DNA of 64,000 nt. Source: Dimorphilus gyrociliatus. Lineage: Eukaryota; Annelida; Polychaeta; Dinophilidae. The translations under genes and the position numbers were made by a program. The stretch spans positions 62,001-126,000 of the forward strand of contig CAJFCJ010000015.1 in assembly GCA_904063045.1 (NCBI GenBank), given 5' to 3'. The notes under the pieces were generated by a model. That model searched no databases. It saw only the letters and a list, made by a program, of their open reading frames with translations, and was not told the DNA's origin. Shown piece after piece: positions 58,147-64,000 of the stretch (positions are counted from its first letter, which is position 1; each line of letters starts with the position of its first letter).

Positions 58147-59822
58147 TCATAATATTCTACAACATTGATTCGTTTTCTTAGCCTATAAAAAAAAGAATCC
58201 AATAAAATAGAAACCAATTACTTTTATTATTATGGTAAAAAAAAATAACCCGTATACGTACAGTTTTATAAAACGCCTTCGACTGCATACTAAGAGCCTC
58301 ACTTTTATCGACTAAGTCGTCTAATTTTTCTCCTCTCTGCAATACTTTATTGATGGTTTCATGCTGTAAAGAGAAAAAAGAAAATAATGATTGTTTGCAA
58401 GTCGAAAAAAATGCTATATTTCTATTTTAAGAGACAGAATTAAGAGAATAAAAGAATTTCTTTTCTATTTCTTAAATCTTATGTAAGAATTTAAAATATG
58501 TTTCTTGCACAAGATGGATTATTAAAAATTTATTAAATTACAAGAATTTTCCAGTTAAATAGTAATTTTAAACGAGAATAAGTTTACGACCGTCATGTTC
58601 GTTATATGAGAAAATAATTACATTCAAGGCTTTGGAAAAATCATGAGTAAATGATTTTTCTTTGTCTCAAATAGGCTTATAAACTACTTTATGCTAAAAA
58701 ATATTATTATTATATGCTCTCTTTAAAGAGAAAATAATTAATTATATGCTGCATGCTAATCCTATCTTTTGCTTTTTTATAAAAGACTTATAAAGTAATA
58801 TACTGAAAATATTCTAAAACATTTACCAATATGATCTTTGTTTCGTCTAGATCAGTTTGTAATTTTATCATTCCATCAGCTTCTTTAGGATTCTATAAAA
58901 TTAAAGAAGGGAAAAAGCAACTTTATCATTGTTAAGCTTTCTAAAATAAATTGTTTCAGTTACCTGATATTTTGTTAAAAATTGCTCTAATTCTGGAAAT
59001 GTAAGAGAGTGGTCCCCAGCACTAGTCCATGCTGATGGTGGATATTTAATTGAGAAATCGTCTAATACTTTATTCATCATAGTAAATGCGACTCTTTTCG
59101 GATATTCAAAATCAGATATCAAAACAGCCGTTAAGTTATCCATTCTAATATAGCAGTGGCACATGTAGTCTAGAGAAAAATGATTCAAAGTTAATCAATC
59201 AATTTAAAAGACAGATTTGAAACAATAAAAAAAAGAATATGAATATCAAAAAATATAAAAAAAGACAAACAAACATCTCAGAATATTTGTAAACTATCAC
59301 GTACTTTTCTATTTAAGTAAGAGATGAAAATAATTATCTAAATCGATATTTTTTTGTTGTTGTACGTGGACGCAAACAACGCTAAGCCTTACTAATGATG
59401 CAAAATATATAACAAAGAGGTGTAAAAGACCATGAGTAACTCTCACTAGACGCTAATACTAAACATAATTTTGTTGAATTAATTAGCTTTCCAAATAATG
59501 AGTCCATTTTGGAAAGAAATTTTGGTTTCTACATATTCTACGAATTAAAAAATCAATGCGAAATACATTGAACAAAATATATAAAATATCTTGTTATTAA
59601 TTACCACTGATTACGTGTTGAGATTTACGTACCCTCGTGTTTTACACATGATCTGTCTCCCATATTTGACCGTTCAGCGATTAGCCTACTGGTAAATTGC
59701 ATAAACTCTTGAAAGCTGCTTCTTTGGAAAAAACTGAATGTTGTTAAATCTTGATAAGATGACAAGATAACTGCTTTGTCCTCATTATTTCTGTACAGAA
59801 CTGCTAAACTGAACAACTTCAT
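58147..59822 (-). CDS. YKT6: YKT6-type R-SNARE (longin domain, prenylated)
   Basis: Model: complement(join(58147..58182,58262..58363,58827..58892,58964..59169,59633..59822)), 199 residues (human 198). Residues 1 to about 130 form a longin domain ([10 protein letters not shown], then C-H-C-Y-I-R-M-D and Y-P-K-R-V-A-F-T). The SNARE motif follows, with the zero-layer Arg in [11 protein letters not shown]. The C-terminus is C-C-R-I-L: a palmitoylation-type Cys before a CaaX box. YKT6 has no membrane segment and cycles between cytosol and membranes in ER-Golgi, endosomal and autophagosome fusion. A last residue Leu rather than Met predicts geranylgeranylation preference. The gene is divergent from NEK2. 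Confidence 0.95.
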
Positions 59823-60612
59823 TCTTTATTATCAATATTCCTTTGCTTGTAATGTAAATCGTAGAAGTAGTAGAATCTGTCGAAATTAAAGCACGATAAA
59901 AGCCGTGAATTAACTTCGATGTAAATATTTATTACATTTATTTTAGATCTTACTAACCAGAATAAAAATCTGTCTCTTATTCGGCTTGATTGCTTTGAAA
60001 CCAGGAGGTTTTCGTCGTGAAATCTGGACAAATCAGCAGTGAATCATCAAAAACGGAAGCGCCACAAAAAGCCTGACACCAGTTCCACTGCAAGTCAAGA
60101 GACCAGATTATTATCATGGCGCGAAAGTTTAAGTGTTTAAAAGTCTTTCCTGTTCAAAACTAACTTCAAAGAATATTCCTACTGCTTTTGAGGCGGTTAC
60201 GATTGGTTTGCGATGAATTGACACGCGCACGCGTTAATATGTATTTCTTTAAACATATAATAAGTGTCTTATCTTGAAAAACAACACCTGCTCGAAAAAT
60301 TCCTTTCGACGGGGTTGAACTACACCTGTCCACAGCACCTGTTCCCTTTTAACGCTTTTTCTCCCAATCAAACTTTTATTGGTCTATTGTTTAACCAAAT
60401 TTTTACAATCGTTTATCTATTAAAATCTTCCTTCCAAGTCTTCCAAAAACAATAATTGTCACGTTTTAGAACGATGTCAAATAAAATTGAACGTAGAGCA
60501 AATTGAGATAAGATTCTTCGGTTTAAGTTAAGTTTTGCGCGCGGCAGAGAGAGAGAGCGCGTGAAGGGCGCCCCGAATCTTTGAACACTTGGCATTCAAC
60601 ACTGCGACCGCG
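59823..60612. promoter_or_regulatory. Divergent promoter region of YKT6 and NEK2, with E2F-like and CHR-like sites
   Basis: 790 bases between the two start codons and more GC-rich than its surroundings near NEK2. GGCGCGAAA (60118-60126; reverse TTTCGCGCC) and TTTTGCGCGC (60533-60542) resemble E2F sites; TTTGAA (60580-60585), about 28 bp before the NEK2 ATG, matches the CHR element of G2/M genes. NEK2 is E2F- and cell-cycle-controlled in mammals, which makes these plausible but untested. Confidence 0.45.
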
Positions 60613-63529
60613 ATGCCGATAGACGACTACGAAATTTTGGAATCAATCGGCTCCGGGTCTTACGGCGAATGCCGAAAGATAAGGAGAAGAAGAGATGGAA
60701 GACTTTTAGTATGGAAAGAGATGGAATATGGTGCTATGACGGAAACAGAGAAACAGATGCTCGTCTCAGAAGTGAATCTTCTCAGAGAATTGCGACATAG
60801 GCATATCGTTCGTTACCACGATAGATTGATTGATAGACAAAGATATGTTCTTTATATAATAATGGAATTCTGCGAAGGCGGTGATCTATCAGCAATAATC
60901 GGTCAACACAAAAGAGAGCATCGTGCGATAGACGAGTCGTTCGTGTGGAAGATGTGCGTACAATTGGCTTCCGCTTTACAGGTAATTTTTCTTCTTTTAC
61001 CCCGTCGTTATTTATTATAGTTGAATAAGAAAGGGCGTCATTATAAGAAAAAGTGAACGGAACCTTAGCGGGAGTAAAATTTTAGGGTCTTGAACGTTTC
61101 CGAAATATTACACTTATACCTATTAATTCTATGTTACAAAATATCGTTCTAGCGTCTAAATTTACTTGTTTCTTTTATACCAAAGTGGATTAAAAGAAAA
61201 TAGAGGCTTAAAATGTTCCACTATTTTTTTTAACTTGAACAGATCATGTTCCATTACATATATTTATATATTTAGGTTCAAATTTCATTTTTTCCCAACC
61301 CACTCCTAACTCTTCTTTTATAAAGAAGATAAAAGTATATTCATATGTCAAGGGTCATATTGATATAGACTTTTGATGGATTGAATCAAAGAAAACTAGC
61401 CGTAATTTTTTATATTCATACCTTTTTAAATTCTTATTTTCACATTACTCACACTGTGAAAGTTTACTTTGGTACTTATAGTAAAAAATTCCTACATTCT
61501 TGTTGTATTTGTTTGCTTTCTAGGGTAATTTTCAGGTCAAACGTATTCTGTTAGTGTAAACTATTTTCGACGGTTGAATAGAACCGATATTTGTACAACT
61601 GTCTTGGGGATGAAAAAGACGTACTTAGGAAAAGTCTAATAAAAGACCTATACATTTAAAACGTTAAGCCTATTTAAAGTTATTCTAGCGTTCCATCGTG
61701 AGCCTACCTTAACAGCATAGGCCTATTCAATAGAAAGTAGCACGAACATTTTTTCGGAACATGAAAAAAATGAAAAGTGGTCTTACGCGAATAAATTAGT
61801 GTGAACAATAGGACAGAATAGGTTTGATAATTATAAAGTAGAAGAAATTACTAAGGTGTCACGAATCGCAATTTATCACTCTCCCATAACGACTTTTTAA
61901 ACTATCCAACGGTGAAAATGAACCGTTCCCTGATTCCATTTAAAGGGGAGACATTTAACAAAGATGTACGACCTGCATGCCTCCATAAATTACCCTTTAT
62001 TATAAGGGTCATTCTATTTAAACTTGAGACACGCGAGCAGTTAAAAAAAACGTATTTTCATCTTTATAACAGAGGAAATAGGATTTTGTTTCGATTTCTT
62101 TTTGTTGCACGGATTAAGAGTTTCTTTTTAAGGGTGTGAAAATTTAATTAAATGTACCTACGGGGCTAAACTCTGTGTAAGCCATTGAAAATATCCCGCT
62201 GCCAAGGGGCTAATAAATTCGGCGCCGCTTTTTATTGTAATAAAATGAAAGCGTCTCTAACGCGCTTTGCACGTCAAATATTTTACTTCGTCGGCGTTCT
62301 TTTTGAGTTGAAGTAACGGATATGGGTAGGTGTATTAAGTGCATTCAGAAAAAAAAGCACATAAATCATAAGTGGGCTATAAGGGTAGGTTAACAGACCG
62401 TTATTAATAACTGTAAATTATAATGGTGGAAGACCTTTAACCTTTTATTATTGCCGGCAGGTCTGTCACACGCGGTCAAAGAACGGACGAGGAGCAGTTT
62501 TACATAGAGATCTTAAGCCTGCTAATATCTTCTTAGATTCTAATCGAAATGCAAAATTGGGTGATTTTGGCCTAGCAAGGGTATTAAATCCTGACAATGC
62601 TTTCGCACGGACATTTGTTGGAACTCCTTATTACATGAGCCCGGAACAGGTGAACTATTTGACCTATAATGAAAAATCGGACATCTGGTCTTTAGGTTGC
62701 CTTCTGTACGAACTTTGCGCCTTAAGGCCTCCGTTTATAGCGACAAATCAGAAGGAACTGGCCGTAAAAATATCCAAAGGTGTTTTCCAACGTATTCCCC
62801 AGCAATATTCAGAAGAATTAAATGACTTGATTAAACTACTTTTACAAGTTGATGAATTCCGTCGACCAAGTATTGACCAAGTTCTCGACCACCCCGTAGT
62901 ACAAAGGAGGGGGGCCGAATATTTGCAAGTACTGCAGAGATCGTCTTCGCCAGCTGACAGGACTATCTTAAGAGACGATTCTCAGCGTGAGATGGAAGAG
63001 GCGCTAAGGCTTAGAGAGGAAAGTATTAAAGAGAAGGAGCAACTGCTGAGAGCCCGAGACGAGTACGTCCGGCTCAGAGAAGCGAAAATTGCCGAGAAAG
63101 AAAAGGAGCTTGAAAGTAAGATACTTTACTTTACTTCTTAGTTGTTATACGATACTCTAGAATGCAGATTCTCTTGTTAGAGTATCCATGTAGTAGCACC
63201 ATTCTAGTAAGCTAATCCCTTCTTAAATTTTTTCTATAGAACGAGAAGCTGCTCTCGTACTCCGCGAAAAACTAATTGAGGAACGCCTGCAGAGATACGA
63301 ACGTCCGATAGAAAGGAAACGCGTTTCGTTTAGCGTTCGAGATAAAGAAAATGATCCACCTATGCCAAAGCAACGTCAAACCTCCTTCAGATTACCAGTC
63401 CAAGTCCCTAAAGGAATAGAATTCGACTTGAAAACGCGGCTGAGAAACGCCCGCCTCAAAGCAGACGAACTCCGGCAATTGGAGACGGAAGCCAGACAAA
63501 AAGCCCAAAATACATTTGGCATTCGATAA
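60613..63529 (+). CDS. NEK2: NEK2-type mitotic kinase
   Basis: Model: join(60613..60981,62461..63115,63240..63529), 437 residues (human 445). I chose the ATG at 60613 (M-P-I-D-D-Y-E-I-L), matching the NEK2 N-terminus. Kinase features: glycine loop G-S-G-S-Y-G at 13-18, ATP-binding Lys 35 in L-V-W-K-E-M, H-R-D-L-K-P-A-N from 138, D-F-G at 158-160, T-loop F-V-G-T-P-Y-Y-M-S-P-E. After the kinase comes a long Glu/Lys/Arg/Leu coiled coil (leucine-zipper region, about 295-360). The tail has R-V-S-F at 369-372 (PP1-docking type), a KEN box at 377-379 and a C-terminal Ile-Arg. NEK2 drives centrosome separation. Intron 1 is 1,479 bases. Confidence 0.95.
60982..62460. other. NEK2 intron 1
   Basis: 1,479 bases splitting the kinase domain just before the catalytic loop. 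No exon or repeat recognised; a plus-strand frame at 61912-62139 is not conserved-looking. Confidence 0.6.
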
Positions 63530-63991
63530 TGTGTCAATTTCCTACATTCCATTTCCTCCAGTTTGTGCAGAGAGAGAAAAATTACCCAAAAGATATCGTA
63601 TTTGGGTAAACTTTTCTCATTATCTTCAATCGACACTGTATGTAATATTTCTTTCAAAATTTACTTTCTCCTTCATCCGTCCTGAAAGACAGTCCGGCAA
63701 TAGTAGCAGGTGTTTTCGAATGTTGGGGTTAAAAAGAATCGGTTATTTCGGCAGGTGCAAAGGCTTTAGTCGTTTTGAACTGAGACAGATGGTGCGTCTA
63801 CTTTCGAACAGTTCCAAGCCTATTGTATAACGATTTTTGTCCAAGTTCACTATCTAATTTTGCTATTGTAAAATTCAAATGTACTTGTATTATTATTGAT
63901 GTTTGAAAATTTGGCCTTGAAGAATTTCCTTATTGAACTGTATATGATTCTCTTTTTTTATTACTTTGTACAGAATACGCCAATGTTATTG

Positions 63992-63997
63992 AATAAA
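63992..63997 (+). terminator. Polyadenylation signal of NEK2
   Basis: AATAAA at the very end of the window, 463 bp after the NEK2 stop. A 104-codon frame in between is 3' untranslated sequence by this model. Confidence 0.5.
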
Positions 63998-64000
63998 TAT

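Noticed and set aside
59819-60031. 70-codon minus-strand frame upstream of YKT6
   Set aside because: Lies in the YKT6 5' flank, aromatic-rich, and no in-frame join to YKT6 exon 1 is needed.
63516-63830. 104-codon plus-strand frame after NEK2
   Set aside because: Overlaps the NEK2 stop in another frame and lies in its 3' untranslated region before the AATAAA.

Overview
The window is nuclear DNA of an animal with a compact, AT-rich genome. Protein-coding genes are split by short GT-AG introns, mostly 60-200 bases, and all recognised products are animal proteins: a PIM-type kinase, FBXW4, nuclear receptors, dystrophin, SGF29, YKT6 and NEK2. There is no operon structure, no transposase and no CRISPR. 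A small-genome invertebrate, perhaps a spiralian such as a miniature annelid, would fit, but nothing in the sequence fixes the species and this is a guess.

Layout. 1-3.8 kb: a short unrecognised minus-strand gene and a five-exon PIM-like kinase, divergent from each other. 3.8-12.2 kb: a long gene-free AT-rich stretch. 12.2-14.1 kb: FBXW4 (F-box plus WD40), minus strand. 14.1-17.3 kb: another gene-free stretch. 17.3-47.25 kb: a tandem array of fifteen nuclear-receptor coding units, all on the minus strand. 48.5-54.6 kb: a thirteen-exon short dystrophin, minus strand, sharing a 468-bp divergent promoter region with SGF29 (55.0-57.3 kb, plus strand). 58.1-59.8 kb: YKT6, minus strand, divergent from NEK2 (60.6-63.5 kb, plus strand).

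The receptor array is the notable system. Every unit has one long exon carrying the rest of the DNA-binding domain (from the H-Y-G motif onward) plus the whole ligand-binding domain. The first half of zinc finger 1 sits on a separate short upstream exon. The junction is always the same: phase 2 inside a glycine codon (GG^N), so any first exon can join any second exon in frame and always encode Gly. The nine upstream units (28.9-47.25 kb) each have their own first exon. Eight of these have first introns of 70-197 bases, but the ninth, at 28.9-31.2 kb, has a 934-base intron. The six downstream long exons (17.3-27.9 kb) are intact and keep their splice acceptors, yet I can find no first exon for any of them; two of them are only 127 bases apart. 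The nearest upstream first exon is the one at 30970-31160. The simplest reading is a hub: one promoter and one half-finger exon serving seven alternative terminal exons, similar in logic to lola or mod(mdg4) in flies. This is an inference from the genomic sequence and needs transcript evidence.

Supporting this, a ten-base element AGRTGTCDCT (plus-strand reading) lies 66-131 bp upstream of the start codon in six of the nine complete units, with a variant in a seventh, and I did not find it in front of the six orphan cassettes. The gene models given here were checked by hand: all exon joins keep frame and each coding length is divisible by three.
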